DNA from: Pohlia nutans | Taxonomy: Eukaryota; Streptophyta; Bryopsida; Bryales; Mniaceae | Length of the DNA: 64,000 bases | NCBI GenBank assembly: GCA_022496805.1 | Contig: CM040087.1 | Span: 28,916,253 to 28,980,252 of the forward strand | Direction of reading: 5' to 3' | Shown here: positions 12,107 through 23,429 of the stretch, piece by piece | Layout: each line of letters begins with the position of its first letter | How positions within the stretch are numbered: position 1 is the first letter of the stretch | Translations under genes and position numbers: made by a program | Notes under the pieces: model-generated | Told to the model about the DNA's origin: nothing | Databases searched by the model: none | What the model saw: only the letters and a program-made list of their open reading frames with translations

Positions 12107-14913
12107 TTATGTTTCAAGTGGTAGGGGTTGGTTATTTTCGATTTTTCTTTTGAGTAAAAGAATTGATCCGGCGTGATGTATTGCAATGGTGTTAATTTCT
12201 TTAAATGTTTTGTGTATGAGAGTTTTTGGAATTTTAAATTTGTCTTCTAGGGTTTTAATGGAAGGGGCGTGAGTGGTTCCTTGTGCCCCTGCAGTGATGA
12301 TAATGATAGGGTCTACTTTCCAGCCTAAGGTTGTTATGTCGTTAAGTAGTGGTTAGTATTTTGCAATTTTAGTATTTATAGTGTCTTGAGAGAATCTATC
12401 ATTAGTGTATGTGAATTCAATAAATTAAATTGTGAGGTGATCTTGTGGAAGTAGTGGTGGGGTATTTTTTGTATGGCAGGCCTTTAATGCAAAGGATATT
12501 TGGTTTTAATCGGACATTGCATTGACACCTGTCATTGAGACATGTACATGGAAGGAGCCATATGGGTACTGTGTTATCTGGTGGGTTGCTATTGAACGTG
12601 CCTGCATTCATGAGGATGTAGCATCTAGATTTGTATGTAGACATTATTAATTTGCGGAGTTATGTCTTTTAACTCTGAGTGCATGTATACGGTGATAATT
12701 GCATTTGAGAAGAACGTGGAGCCAAGTGTCAAAATTTTGTGAGTTATAGATGGGGCAAGTAATGGAGGGGAATCGTTCAATGCCAAAGAAGAGTTGTTTC
12801 CTAGCATTACCCATGTATTGGCCTGTTCTAAATTTTAATATTGCGGTTTTTTGTGAGTCTGTAATAGTTAGATTAATCCAAAAATCATTCAAAAGATCAT
12901 TGTATATATTTGGGTTTGTGGTCCATTTGTTAATGTTGGAGAATTCTCGGGCCATATTTTCTACATTTTTCCTGTGGTCTCTTTGTGAGATGTATGTATC
13001 AAGGCACCGTACAGGTCATTTTTCAGGTCTTCTAGCGGGCCCTGGCCATGAATCTTCTTGGTAGCAGAATGGAATGGTGTGTGCAAAATCGTTTGGTTTG
13101 GAAGCAAATTTATATTCTTTGCTTGTACCGGCTTTGGCAAGTTTGTCTGCCTGTTCGTTTCCATCAATATTAACATTGGCTATTATTTTGTTTAAGGTTG
13201 TGGGTTGTGTTCGATTTTGAAGCATGTTGACTGTAGAGGTTAGGATGGTTATATCTGGATGATTGCGGTGGAGGGTTGGGTGTTTAATTTGGGTGATGAT
13301 TAGGTATAGGCAGTTAAGGCAGTCAGTGAATATGTGAGCAGGTTGATGTAGGAATTCTTGTGTTATTATTTTGAGAGTTTTGTGAATAGCGATAAGTTTT
13401 GCACGAAAGCAAGTTTGTAATCCAGGCAGCCGTTTTGAAATTTTGCATGTTGGATTTAGTTGAATGGTAGATCCCATATCCCGCTTTTTCACGGATCCAG
13501 TATCCATCTTCATGTCTTTTGGGTGGTATGAATGAGCCATCTGTGTAGTAGTTGTATATTGGTGGGTATCTGAGTGGTTTGTTTGTTGGGTAAATGGGTA
13601 TTGAAGGTGCATTTGTGTTTGCTGTGTTGTAATTCAGAGGGTAAATGAGCTTATTTCATTGTGTGCTATTATTTACTGTAGTATTGGGTGGGGAGTGTGG
13701 TATTGTTTGAATGTAATGATTTGGAATATGAAGATTATTAATTGTTTCTTTGAGGGTGTTGATTTGTTTGTTGTTACAGACATGTTTGTTTTGGTGGTGT
13801 ATACAGAGTATTTGGATTGCAAGAGTTTCTATATGTGGTTTGGGTTTATATGCTGGAGCGATGGGTTCCTCATAAGTAATGGTATCTGCTTCAAAGTGCA
13901 TGAGTATGTGTGTGTCAAGGTATGGACTTTGATATGGAGATGGGTTTTTGTACCAGTTTGTGTCTGGAATGGTTAGTATGGTTATGGAGTTTGGGTCATT
14001 TTTTGCTGCCAATCTGCCCAGTGTATGGCATTTTGGGTAGTTACTCCGTTATGTGGGTGTGCATAGCCGTTTCCTTGCCATTTATATTGGAATGTCGTTC
14101 CTAATGATCCAAATATTTTGTCACGTAGGAAAGGGGACGAGAAAGGGGAGTAGAATTGTGTGAGTTTTGTAGAGCATGTGGTCGGTGATGAGAAGTATGA
14201 ATGAGTAATATTGAGTGTGGTTAGAATGGAGTCTAGTAATGTATGTGGGAGTGTGTGTTGAGGGGATTGTGTTGGGTGTTTTTTGGATGTGGTTTGTTTA
14301 TATCTTTGGTAGAGCCATACAATTTCTGTTTCAAAGGATTGTGGTGTTGGCATTAGGCCATGTGTACTATATATTGAGTTGTTAAATTGTTGCCATAGCC
14401 ATCGTACTCGGGCATAGGGGATTGTGATAATATGTTTACCGTTGTTGTCATATATGGAAGAGAGACCATTTTGGGTTTGTATTGTGTTTTGATTTGTCAA
14501 TATGTCTTTGTCTGGGTTGCATTCGCGGATAGAAATTTGTTTGTGGGATAGTATAGTTGGAGGTGGTATAAAACGTGTGTCTTTGGGTTGGACGGGATTG
14601 AACGATTGGTTTATGATGTTTGTGTAATGTTTGTGTTGTAGTTGTTGATAATAATTTGTAAGTAGGGAGATGTTGTGGGTAATTGTGGATGGGTAATTGT
14701 GTGGGAAGAGATCACGTTGGAGCATCCATTTGGTATATGTATCATGATTTCGGGTGTTCCATTGACATAAATATGTGTTATAGGTTTTGGGAATGTTGTT
14801 TGAATCTTTTGTTTTGATTGTTTTATGATCGATTAGGGTATGGATAGGGAATTGTAGGGGATTGTTTTTGATGAGAGGAGGTGGGTGTATAGCTGGTGGT
14901 TGGATGGGGTTGG
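12107..14913 (-). mobile_element. 5'-truncated LINE remnant with RNase H domain
   Basis: The minus strand carries the 3' part of a non-LTR retrotransposon ORF2, read in several frames. The part upstream of RNase H is at 14913-13980. An RNase H domain lies at about 13550-13110, with TDCLNCLYLI and the C-terminal GNEQADKLAK motif. Then come a Cys/His-containing tail (about 12955-12647) and a C-terminal segment ending at a TAA at 12107-12109. The RNase H opening motif TDGSF is present but in a different frame from the rest, so there is a frameshift. The usual catalytic Glu in the A-E-L-x-A-I segment is Lys (AKLIAI). The reverse transcriptase itself is missing: the remnant stops abruptly at 14913, where the TGTCGTAGC repeat begins. 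It is inactive. An RNase H-bearing LINE of this type fits a streptophyte alga. Confidence 0.7.
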
Positions 14914-15268
14914 TGTCGTAGCACGTGATACCGGATACTCCCCTAGAGTGCACTTTTCGTATTAAGAATGCTCGTACAGGTGATTTCCGGGTTATCGTTC
15001 CGCGGAGACTCTGTGAAGTGGGAGGTTTCCGGAGATTGGTCCGGGCTAAGGATTTCTCTCTTGCTCTCACCAGCTAACTTCTTCTTTCCGTACGGAACCG
15101 GATCTTCATCTACTGACTGATCTAGTTGCGCCTAGATCCGGTTTCTGTCCGGATTGGAGGTTTATCCAACCCTACTCTGCCCGGTCTATCCAAACAACTC
15201 AACTTGGTTTATTTTAACCTCTGTTTTTCCTCAGAGGGTTCTCCATTTGCATTTAGTGGTGCTGAAGA
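14914..15268 (+). repeat. Left copy of inverted ~355-bp CCGG-rich repeat (LTR-like)
   Basis: The segment starts TGTCGTAGCACGTGATACCG and matches, in inverse orientation, 32570 down to about 32215. Long identical blocks include CGTATTAAGAA, GGAGACTCTGTGAAGTGGGA and CTCAGAGGGTTCTCCATT. I judge it roughly 80-85 percent similar by eye. It ends beside TGGTGCTG, a possible primer-binding site, and then a gag frame that lacks its N-terminus. It may be a 5' LTR plus leader of a gypsy element. No matching target duplication was found at the outer edges (left flank GTTGG, right flank GCCAT). Confidence 0.6.
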
Positions 15269-16690
15269 GGACGGAGTCTGTCCGGAAGTATGGCCAGCGA
15301 GAGAAGGGGCTCATTCAGAAACTCACCACGGAGATCGCCCACAGTGTACAAGTGGAGTGGTATGTGGCCGGATTTCCCAAGGAAATGGGATTCCATATCC
15401 GGCAGAGCAGACCGGCTAGCCTCACAGAAGCTATGGAGGCTGCTCAGAACTATGAGAACTCCGCCCAGTCACTCCGGAAGTCGCTGAAGAGGAGTGACCA
15501 GAAGGAAGGAAAGAGCAAGAAGCACCGCCATAGAGACCGGAAGAAGAAAAAGAAGTACTCCGAGTCCGAGAGCTCAGACAGCTCGAGTAGTGCGGACAGC
15601 AATACGGAAGAATCCGGAAGCTCGGAGAGTGAACCAGAGTCGAAGTACGGGAAGACCACGAGTTTGAAGGTAGTGAAGTCCGAACGGGACAAGGGTACAG
15701 TACGAGTCAAGGTAGAGCAAGATGATGTGATGAAGAGTATCAAGGAATCCCTAGACGCAATCCGGGTGAACTTGGCAGAGAACCGGATGCCTAGGAAGAT
15801 CGTTCCTACCAGCCGGTCCAATGTCTGGTGTCCACGCTGCAAGGAGCACGGCCACTTTGCCAGCGAGTGTACGCAACCGGTTTTCCGGAGATCAGTCCAA
15901 TCTGTAGACCCGGAAACCGGAGTGTATTATACTATTCCGGAAGAGGAAGACGATGAGGAAATGCAGCCGGTGTATCAGATCCAGCCAAGATACGGAAGGG
16001 GAAGGGGCCAAGCTCCTCGACCCAGATCGCACCACCTAGGAGCTTCCCCGGGGTCGGATCGAGCGCGAATCCGGGGAATCAGCTAACCGGATACGCAGAG
16101 CGCGTAATCTACTGCTACAAATACGGAGGACCAGGACATTACGCCAACAGCTGCCTACTGCCGTCTTCACAACAGGACGGGATGTTACAGCTACCTTGCC
16201 AGAACTGTGGGATGCACAGGCACACTGCGACTCAGTGTCCGGAACCCCCTCAACCGCGAGTGCTGTTCAAAACTGTGGAAGTTCCACCCCGAGAACAGCC
16301 CGGACTCAACTACGGCCACACGTCCGGAGTGGAAAATCCGGAAAAATGACATGCTGAGGTGGGGCTACCGGGAAGGGAGGACATTGCGGTGAATAAAGTG
16401 GCGACCCGTAGTTCCACCAAAGAAAAGGTCAGTGCTAACTCTAGACGTAGGAAGAAGAATAGCCGGAGTAGCCGGAAATCTAGAAAGGAACCGGATTTGG
16501 AGAGTGACTCACTTGTCACTGTTCGAGTTCCTGTAGATGCTGTACCCACAGTAGAGTTAGAAAAAGGGATAGAACCAAGTAGAATAGATAGAGATATTAG
16601 CCAAGAAGTCAGGCAGCAATTAGTGGACCCGGGTGACACCCCGAGTCTGCGGAAAGTTCGGTTTGATGATCAACCGGTTACTTTCTAATC
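15262..16690 (+). pseudogene. gypsy family A gag fragment with zinc knuckles
   Basis: The frame contains the C-terminal part of a retrotransposon gag domain (EWYVAGFPKEMGFHIRQSRP). A very basic stretch and an acidic serine-rich stretch follow. Next is a canonical CCHC knuckle, CPRCKEHGHFASEC (15829-15870). After a stop at about 16084 the same style of sequence continues with CYKYGGPGHYANSC, which has lost one Cys to Tyr, and CQNCGMHRHTATQC. Gag forms the particle, and the knuckles bind RNA. The capsid N-terminal half is absent because the frame starts at the junction with the inverted repeat. Confidence 0.7.
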
Positions 16691-16724
16691 GGATCCCAAA
16701 ATCCGGGTAGATGAGTACGATATT

Positions 16725-17182
16725 TTGCAGGACATTAAGGACCAGAAAGCCAACGTGACCATTGGTCAACTTTTGCACGATAATGTCAACTACCAGAAGG
16801 TGATCCGGGAAGCCTGGATCCAGCGACGGAAGAAGAGGTACAAGCTTCCGGGGGTAGCGGTGAATTTCGCAAAGGTGGAAGACTATGGTGCCCCGGAAAT
16901 TACGGTGGAGGTAGACGGTTGTAGCATTCACCGTATTCCGGTTGATGGAGGATCCGGGGTGAACCTCATGCTGGAAGATACGGCTTTTGATTTAGGATAC
17001 ACCTCCCTGGAAGACACAAAAATGGTACTCCGGATGGCAGACCAATCTCGAGTAGTTCCAGTGGGACTGTTATCCCAAGTCCCTTCTCGGACTGGCATTC
17101 ACACGTACTTATTTAACTACGTGATCATCCGGGTAGAGTCAGGGCGACCCTTCCGGATGCTGCTTGGTCGACCTTGGCTATA
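16725..17182 (+). pseudogene. gypsy family A aspartic protease, split by CACTA insertion
   Basis: The frame is open and carries the retropepsin active-site motif PVDGGSGVNLM (Asp-Gly-Gly instead of the usual Asp-Ser/Thr-Gly). The family's C-terminal motif LLGRPWLY follows directly before the insertion point. The remaining C-terminal sequence resumes at 25986. Protease processes the Gag-Pol polyprotein. The Gly in place of Ser/Thr in the active-site triad might impair it, though some plant gypsy lineages also vary here. Confidence 0.65.
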
Positions 17183-17989
17183 CACTATAAGAAACCCGTG
17201 TTTTTTGTGATGTTCTGAAAAACTGCGTCGTGTTTTTCTCCTGTCATCATGTTAGTCGCTTGTGTCTCGGCGAACGTAAGGATGTCCACGCGGTACTTTG
17301 CTACAGTGGCCAATATGGTCTGTCGGTCCACCCGTGTGTACCTCAAAACGCGAAGATGTTGGCAGAAACGTGCCCGTTCCGTAGGACGTCTCGCAAGAAA
17401 TCCTAGGAGACGCAAAACTGCCACGTCGGCAAGGCAATTCCATTTCACCGAGGGTAAGTTTGGAAAAGTTACTGGTGTGCGAGGTAGAATGCAGCCCGGC
17501 TGTAAAAAAAATCAGCACAATGGGCAGCGGTTTGCAAGAGCAACAGAAAAAATGCATCCTCTTATTAAGTACTCTTTATTTTGTTCCCGTTTTAATGTAA
17601 TTTTATAATACCACTACATTTAGAATATTCATTTTATTTTCATTATTTTCAACTCTCATAGTTTTTCATTTGTCAATTTATTATAATAGTCGTACATAAT
17701 AATAGTTTAATGATATTATTATAATATATTAATAATACTGAATATTTTAATAGTAAAATATTATATTAGATTATAAAAATATATTATTTTATATATTAAA
17801 TTCGTTTATGTGTATTAAAATATTAAATAGTATTAATTTAATATTTAAATATTATTAAAAAGTCTTTGTTGCCAAAAATAGACTTTTATAAAATACTTTG
17901 CATTTCTGAAATTTATGGTACCACATACACGTGGACATATTATTCATATTAGAGTTTACAGCTCTTCATCTACATGGCAACCAAAATTC

Positions 17990-18640
17990 CACGTCGGACG
18001 AACTCACACGTCATGCTATTGACGATGACAACGGTAACGTCCAGATGTTTCTAGCAACATCCTCTGCTATGTTTGCGATGACATCCAGATGAACATAGCG
18101 ATGTCCTTAGCAGAAACTTCCGCGATGTGTCTGCAGACGTCTCAAACGGTGTCTCTGTAGACATCCGTCAAGACATCCAAAGCGACATCAGAGACAACGT
18201 CCATAAGCATTCGTGTCTCACTTGATGTGCGAGGTGTCTCAGATGTCATCCGTGATGGCGTCCTCCGAACGTGTGCTCTGACATCCCGGAAGTCATTTGT
18301 ATGTTGTTGGTGACATGTCCGCGATGACATCCGAAGTAGCGGGCCCGCGTTTCCAACATTGTCTTCATGGATGTGCAGAGGGATGTCCCATCAAGCATCT
18401 GCAACAGCTTTCCTAACAATGCAAGCCATGTTGGTACAGACGTCCACTGTGACACGGCAGAGAAAAGACGCGGACGTCCGGGATGACAGCACACGATCAC
18501 ATACGGACGTCTTTGGACCAAATCGCGTCTACTATATTTGTGTCACTTCGGACGTCTTTGGACCAAATCGCGTCCGATTTGACAACCCTCGTTCTGGGAG
18601 ATGTCACCATGGACATCCTTCGTGACGTGCAGCCGTCTCC
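17990..18640. repeat. CACTA subterminal repeats, left side
   Basis: Short degenerate units around GACATCC, GATGTC and GGACGTC recur on both strands. They include one clear 47-bp tandem pair containing GGACGTCTTTGGACCAAATC near 18504 and 18551. Subterminal arrays of this kind are the transposase-binding regions in En/Spm elements (known for the family). Binding here is inferred. Confidence 0.6.
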
Positions 18641-18741
18641 TCATTTCACTGAATCATTGATATGAACATGGCCGGCTGCTCCTGCGGAAATTTGAAAGGG
18701 CGGCTTTAGATGTTCGAATGTAGCCATGTAGGGACAAGGAC

Positions 18742-20992
18742 TCACTCCCGCAACGGTTCCAAGCACGGGGCGTTGTCGATGACGAATGCATGTGCGTAGC
18801 CGCGTACTTCATCGGACATTCGGCGCTTTGTGTGTTCATTCAGCCGCAAGATCTCGTCATTCATGGTGGCATCTTCGTTGGGGTCCCATACACAGTGGGT
18901 TGTTGATCTATGTCGTTTCATGTACTCTGTGCAAAACCCAAGCGTGTCCTCCAGACGATACCCTTCCGCTATGCTCCCTTCTGGATGTGCGTACGTCCTT
19001 ACATAATCTTTGAGCATTACGTAATCTTTAAGCCCTAAACCCTTACGTAATCTTTGAGCATCTTTATGTATCTCTCGATCGGATACATCCACCTGCAATG
19101 GACCGGTCCACAGATGAACAGTTGTTCCACAAGATGCAGTGGAAGATGCGCCATTACGTTCAAAAACGTTGGCGGAAACTCCTTCTCCAGCACGCACGTT
19201 GCCATTATCACGTCTCGCTTGAGAGCATCGCTGGAGTCTTCTCGTACCTCTTTCTCACATATACGCTGGAAAACTCTGCACATTTTGATGATGGCTACGC
19301 GCACCTCTTTATCCAGTAAGTTCCGAACGGCCACCGGGAGTATCTACAGTCGGCAGTACAAACATCATGTTCACATGTCAAACAAAAGAACCCCTGACGA
19401 TGGAACACTCATGCTTGCAAGAGTGGCTCATCTGTAGCATCCAGCTCTGTCGATGTCTCCAAGAACATCAGCAGTGTTTGGCCAAACATGAGGATGTCCT
19501 CCCGTACATCATTGTCTGGCCAGACATGAGGACGTTTGAAAGGATGTCCTGAACTGAACGTCCTCATGTTTCGGAAAACGTATGATGCAAGAAGTGGTCC
19601 ACGGATGTGGATTTTACAAAACTGCTGTTGCCAAGTTCTACGCAATGCACTTTTGTTGTTTACAACAACTGTTCCTGCTACTTCTGTTAATTTATAATTT
19701 GTCGGCAAATCTACGGCATACATATTGTATGAGGACATGATAGTCGTGGGTCTTCATGTATTGCAGTTTCCCGTCCTTCAGCCGCTTGTGAATTGCCCCC
19801 ACGTAGTTGGAGTGCGGATACTTGAGACTATGTGAACAAACTCTCGCTTCTCCTCTAGCTTCAATATGTACGGGGCCTGCGGCATGTAGTATTCGTCACC
19901 TCGGCGTCGTGGGGGCCATCACAAACTTAAGAAGCTATGTTTTTGCAATGTTTTACGTATGTTGTTGAGATGAACATGGGTGATTACGTTTGACATATGT
20001 TTTATTTATGTTTATTGTATAAAGAACGTACGAGCGACATATTACAAACATGTAAATTTTATCATGATGTGTTTTTTCATGTTTGTAATATGTCGTTCGT
20101 ACGTTTTTTATACGATAAACATATGTAAAACGTATGTCGAACGTAATCACCCCTATTCTTCTCAATAACATACGTAAAACATTACAAAAACATGACTTGC
20201 CAAGTTTGTGATGGCTGCAACCAGATCTCCTCACGTATGTTCAAGTCCTGCACATCTTTACGGCTTCTTGGACAGTCGTTCATTCCAAATAAAGTCCTCA
20301 AAATGTTCTCGCATAGATTCTTCTCGCAGTGCATGACGTCCAAAACATGTCGAACCTTCAGATGCTGTTACAAAGTACCACGTCTTTTGATTAGAGCCGT
20401 ATTCTTTGTGTTGAGTTTGACGCGATGCTGGCATGCGCTACCGTGAACGTCTCTCTGTTGTCATTGATGTCTACATGGACATCTTCAGGGACATGGATAT
20501 GTCTCTACAGACATCCACACGTACTGCTATAACGTGTACAATGTTTGCAACAGTGATCCTGTGCCCTTGAGATCTGTCAAAACAGCACAGTGAGGATCTG
20601 TTTACCTGCCAATACGGGAGTTCAAAGAATGTGCTCAGACGCTTGACGCCCGTGCTGTGAACATGGTCAACTGGAGCTCTTTCCTTGCCACCAAGGTCCA
20701 GGTATAATTGCCGCCACGTAGCGTACCTGATGACGTCTAGCCCTGCAACGGTTGGAGGCGCCGTCCGTGTCACACGCTTGCCATAAAACCGAGTGTTTCG
20801 ACGATATGGATGGTGACGAGCGAGATACCGACGTATTCCCCCAAACATAATCTTCGAACCTCTCGTTGTACGGTGAGGACGTAGATCCCCTGTCTTTGCC
20901 GATCGAGCATCCGTCTCTAGGCCACTACAAGGAAATACTCCCACTTGAAATTTTTTGTTATGAAGGAAACAAAAATAAATAAAATCCATCAA
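18742..20992 (-). pseudogene. TNP2/DUF4218 CACTA transposase, broken
   Basis: Reading down the minus strand, 20940-20590 encodes the end of the TNP2 domain (GGIRRYLARHHPYRRNTRF, then STFFELPYWQ). About 20360-20215 encodes HVLDVMHCEKNLCENILRTL. After the inserted MITE, 19915-19690 continues with GDEYYMPQAPYILKLEEKRE and MKTHDYHVLIQ. Then 19334-18742 encodes DUF4218: CVLEKEFPPTFLNVMAHLPL, GPVHCRWMYPIERYIKMLKD and PEGSIAEGY. A small duplication around the LKDYV codons (about 19000-19060) breaks DUF4218. The domain upstream of 20940 gives way to AT-rich DNA, so the N-terminal catalytic part is deleted. The enzyme normally binds the element ends and performs cut-and-paste transposition. Confidence 0.85.
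19916..20214. mobile_element. 299-bp palindromic MITE inside the CACTA transposase
   Basis: The segment is almost one long hairpin. Both ends read CCATCACAAACTT inward, and the two ~145-bp arms pair nearly throughout, including GTTTTACGTATGTT near the ends and ACATATTACAAACATG near the centre. Transposase coding sequence flanks it on both sides (IWLQP upstream, PRRRGDEYYMP downstream), so it inserted into the gene. The exact target duplication is ambiguous because the edge bases are C/G runs. Confidence 0.8.
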
Positions 20993-21660
20993 AAAATTAT
21001 TTTAGAAATAGTCAGAGAACAATTTTTGGCAACATATATTTTAAAATTAAAAATTCAATATTTTGGAAAAACTTGGAAAAATGTGGAACATATTTCTCTT
21101 CACATATTTGTAAATTGGAAAAATTTATAGCTGAAAATTCCATGCACAACCTTCTTTTCTCTTCCATAATTTTTGTGTGCACTTTTGCACTACAACAAGT
21201 CACTAATGTTTCACATAAACATTAATTTGGATTGCATGTTTGTTATTTTTAACTTCTTTTGTTGGCATTGGTAGAAGACATCACTTAGTTCTAGTAGTGC
21301 AATTTTTCTTAAACCTCTACTACCAATTTCTATTTATGATGTTCTAAAAGATTAAAAAGAAGAGCAAAATTTTGCATTGTAACAAAAAAATTGGTGAACC
21401 TTACCATGCAAAACCCATACTCATCATTGAACTTTCATCATGTTCATTATAATGTTTTTTTTTTTTTTTGTTTTAAACTTAGGTACTTTCAAAAACTTCA
21501 TATTTGTTAATATACTTAAAAGCATTTAGACGTAAGTGTAAGATGTTTTATTTGTCTAAAAATAAAATTGTGCTTGTATCAAAGTTTATTTGATTAGAAA
21601 TTTGTAAAAATTTCTTTTAACACATTTTTAGCCAAGTAAAACGTTTTTAGAAAAGCAAGA
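20993..21660. other. AT-rich non-coding part of the CACTA element
   Basis: About 670 bp of AT-rich DNA with homopolymer runs (a T-run near 21451-21470) replaces the expected N-terminal transposase exon. No domain or splice structure was found. It may be an intron or filler left by an internal deletion. Confidence 0.45.
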
Positions 21661-21772
21661 CGTCTCAGTAATATGAAGTCTTTAAGTTTATGTGAGTGCA
21701 AGATGAATTCAAAAATTACAGTCAATAGCCGACATTGGAACATTTGGAACGACATCAATGATGACATCCCGC

Positions 21773-21856
21773 TGTCTATGAAGATGTCTAAGATGATGTC
21801 CATGAAGATGTCTAAGATGACGTCCATGAAGATGTCTAAGATGACATCCATGCGTC
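21773..21856. repeat. 27-bp tandem repeat in the CACTA element
   Basis: Three units of the form ATGAAGATGTCTAAGATGAC plus GTCC follow each other, and the same GATGTC word occurs in the subterminal arrays. The run reads as MKMSKMTS repeats in one frame, but it is repeat DNA rather than a likely protein. Confidence 0.6.
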
Positions 21857-22099
21857 GTTGCAAACATCCGTGCGTCCCTGCAAACATCTCTTGGGATGAC
21901 TTTCATCGAGTTCACTGGATGAACAGAGGAGGCTAGGGTTAGCTGCCGCAGCCATAGTTAGGTCAAGAGACCTTTAAGTAGAATTCAAGGTTGCACAAAG
22001 CTCATTTTTGCCTTCATTTTTCCAAGAAGTTAGGGTTTAGAGTGTAGAGGTTCTCAAAAGTGTTGCCATTCATTTTTAGAATTATTGTACACTATAATA

Positions 22100-23360
22100 A
22101 GAGAATAGTAGTTGTAGAGAGAGCCATGGAACATGCACTATTTGAGAGATGGGTGTGCAACACTAAAAGGTCTCTCTGTTTCTCTCTCAGCAGACACAAT
22201 TGAAGATGCTACGCCGCCTTGGAAGCGTGGCGGCAAGGTCAAAGTCGGGGGAGGGGGAGGGGACAATTTGATGAAGAAACCGGTGTTAGTGGATTTCAAA
22301 GGCATCCTGTATGACACTATGAAGAAGGTGTTGTTGTGGATGAAACCCTAAAACTTGTAGTATTTGATTTGTTGTGGATGAAACCCTAGAACTTGCAGTA
22401 TTTTATTTGTTGTGAATGAAACCCTAAAACTTGTAGTATTTGATTTGTTGTGGATGAAACCCTAGAACTTGCACTATTTGATTTGTTGTGAAAGAAACCC
22501 TAAAACGTGCAATATTTGATTTGTTGTGGATGAAACCCTAAAACCTGCAGTATTGTTGCATCATCTTACTTTTAGGTATTGAGGCGGACATTACAAGGTT
22601 GCAAGTGTCGTGGAACCCGTCTATCTGTGAGACTGTGCTTTGTTTATCATTGAGTAAGGTGACTATGTCGCAGACGTCACACACGACATGGGCATGTTGC
22701 AAGTAACATGAAGACGTCTCAGCGGACATCAGAGATGCATTGGGCGAGTGAATGTCCTGTATCACCGCTCATGGCAGGGTTGTAGGATGCAACTGCAAGA
22801 TTTGAGCTATGGGTTGCTATGCTGTGCTATGATCTGGGTTGTTATGGTATGCGTTGCTATGGTCTGTTGTACTCTGCGGTGCACTGCTATGGTTTGTGCT
22901 ATTAACATTTAATCAGGCAAGGTTTTTTGTTGTACAGCCGAGGGTATGAGACCCCATCTCAGCAGGAGGACGAGGACGAAGAGGCCGAAGAGGATGAAGA
23001 GGCCGAAGAGGAGGACACGTCTGCGGATGCAACATCGCCTCCGCCTCGCGGGCGGCGCGGAACGATGGAGCGCGACCCGGACCATGATAAGAAGCCTCTA
23101 ACTGTGGATGAAAAGGGCATCCCTTACGGGCCATTGGTAATGGCGTTCGAGGATGACTTGCGACTGCTGGTGAGGGACTTGGATCCCTGTTAGAACTTTC
23201 CAAGTCAGAAGGAGCCAACGAAGGAAAGATTTTTCAAGCGGGTCTGGGCAGGTACAACCTTCTTGTTTGCAACACAAACTCTCCATCCTTAGTGCACGAA
23301 GGAAACGGATCGCATTCTGCTATGTAGGACTTGGTGCCTCTCAAATTGGAAGGAACTGAT
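22100..23360 (+). pseudogene. Possible second CACTA gene (acidic, TNPA-like), fragmented
   Basis: Two plus-strand frames (22133-22351 and 22927-23193) share a short motif, KKP-x2-VD-x-KGI-x-Y. The second has a long acidic run of Glu/Asp residues before it and continues after a stop with WAGTTFLF-like sequence. En/Spm elements usually encode a second DNA-binding protein besides TNP2, and its N-terminal KG(I/Q)P pattern looks similar, so this is a candidate. I see no defining domain. Stops and the minisatellite between the frames indicate decay. Confidence 0.3.
22332..22556. repeat. 38-bp minisatellite, about six copies
   Basis: The unit GTTGTGGATGAAACCCTAAA continues with ACTTGTAGTATTTGATTT and repeats every 38 bp from about 22333 to 22555 with a few substitutions per unit. 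It lies between the two frames of the putative second CACTA gene. Confidence 0.85.
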
Positions 23361-23429
23361 TTGACATTCCAGGCACATGATTCTTCATGCCTGTATAGTG
23401 ATGTGCAGGTCTACTCTTCGACGTTCACT

